From: Pyramidobacter piscolens
GTDB taxonomy: Bacteria > Synergistota > Synergistia > Synergistales > Dethiosulfovibrionaceae
Direction: 5' to 3'
Length of the DNA: 32,078 nt
NCBI GenBank assembly: GCA_004558205.1
Contig: SFDM01000037.1
Location: forward strand, 1-32,078
Shown in pieces: positions 31,447 through 32,078 of the stretch (the first letter of the stretch is position 1; each line of letters opens with the position of its first letter). The notes under the pieces are model-generated. The model saw nothing but the letters and a program-made list of their open reading frames with translations, had not been told where the DNA came from and ran no database searches. A program made the position numbers and the translations under genes.

Positions 31447-32078
31447 ATGACCGGCGAAAGGATCCAGAGCGTCCTTCAGCAAGACAGCGCAGAGATCGAG
31501 GGCTGCTACCGACTCAACGATGCCCTATTCAAATACCTTGTGGGCAGCGGCGGCGGCGAAGAAGTTCTGATGGGCTTTTTGAACAGCGTCATGGACGGAT
31601 CGCGGCAGATCTCGGCCCTCGAATACCTCGACCGCGAGCGTTCGCCCCTGCGCGGCGAGAAGGCTACGTGCTTCGACGTCCGCGTCCGCGACGTTCGGGG
31701 CAGGATATACCATGTGGAGGTGCAGGCCTGCAGCGAGAAATTCTTTTATGAACGCTGCGTCCAGTACGCCTCGTCGAGCTACCCGAACAGGCAAAAAAAG
31801 GCGGAGATTCAGAGGCGCTCTATCCCGTGATCCTGATCGCGCTGATGGATTTTACCTGTTTCCCCGCCAAAGAAGCGCCGCAGATGTACCACTGGCTCAG
31901 CTTCATGGATCGAGAAACCCACTGGACGGCTCCCGAATCCATAGAAATCCACACCGTTGAACTGCCCAAACTTAAACATGCGAAATATATGAAGGACAAA
32001 AGATACTATCCATGGATGGAATACTTTGCCAGTCCCCTGAAAGGAGATGACCCGGCAATGCAGACAATCATAGGTTCA
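31447..32078 (+). pseudogene. Rpn family recombination-promoting nuclease/putative transposase, frameshifted, partial
   Basis: Starts CYRLNDALFKYLVGS, then FLNSVMD and FDVRVRDVRGRIYHVEVQ with PD-(D/E)XK residues Asp77 and Glu91-Val-Gln93, as in Rpn/PDDEXK transposase proteins. The first frame stops at 31828-31830. The family sequence continues in the -1 frame (GGDSEALYPVILIALMDFTCFPAKEAPQMYHWLSF and onward) to the window edge. The switch falls at an A7 tract (31793-31799): one missing A, a sequencing error, or real -1 slippage at the in-phase heptamer A-AAA-AAG (31794-31800) would each explain it. The RBS at GAGAGG is weak and ATG 31447 is used. The 3' end is outside the window. Confidence 0.75.

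Overview
The window looks like chromosomal DNA of a GC-rich, diderm, anaerobic gut-type bacterium. My best guess is Synergistota (Pyramidobacter/Cloacibacillus-like). This rests on the combination of a type III glutamine synthetase, an encapsulated-ferritin/encapsulin pair, a periplasm-spanning YbhGFSR-type exporter and many anaerobe-type enzymes. It is an inference from gene content, because only about 95 nt of 16S rRNA are present.

Layout. 1-95: 5' end of a 16S rRNA gene (minus) with its promoter, divergent from a class A penicillin-binding protein (422-2785). 2786-3198: intergenic stretch with a perfect 22-bp hairpin, a repeat copy and what reads as a decayed tyrosine-recombinase C-terminus. 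3199-7498: a compact, probably acquired cassette of MarR-type regulator, Cys-rich KTR protein and two half-size ABC exporters (one with a degenerate and one with a canonical ATP site). It has a palindrome inside its promoter and a large hairpin across the KTR stop codon. 7600-9605: groES-groEL (minus) behind a CIRCE operator. 9915-12624 (minus): DUF486 membrane protein, cobalamin adenosyltransferase and PTS enzyme I. 12825-13523 (minus): UPF0173-type metallo-hydrolase, divergent from 13742-14905: encapsulated ferritin and encapsulin shell. 14906-15307: terminator, a 16-bp palindrome and two inverted copies of an interspersed repeat. 15308-20520 (minus): membrane-fusion protein, tandem ABC ATPase and two ABC-2 permeases. 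20760-22244: FAD-dependent oxidoreductase. 22416-24727: LysR regulator divergent from a PLP-dependent Cys/Met-metabolism enzyme, with a textbook T-N11-A operator between them. 24929-27052 (minus): glutamine synthetase III. 27378-31078: a three-gene operon of ceramidase-like protein, glycerol kinase and 3-hydroxyisobutyrate-dehydrogenase-type reductase. 31447 to the end: an Rpn/PD-(D/E)XK transposase-type gene split by a -1 frameshift at an A7 tract and cut by the window edge.

Most of the window is ordinary housekeeping and transport. The parts most worth a second look are: the MarR/KTR/ABC cassette with its RNA hairpin and integrase relic; the ceramidase-like/glycerol kinase/reductase operon of unknown joint function; the interspersed repeat family; two related TGTTC-N6-GAACA palindromes (one parS-like); and the in-phase A-AAA-AAG slippery sequence in the rpn gene. 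I did not find a clear wholly new multi-gene system.
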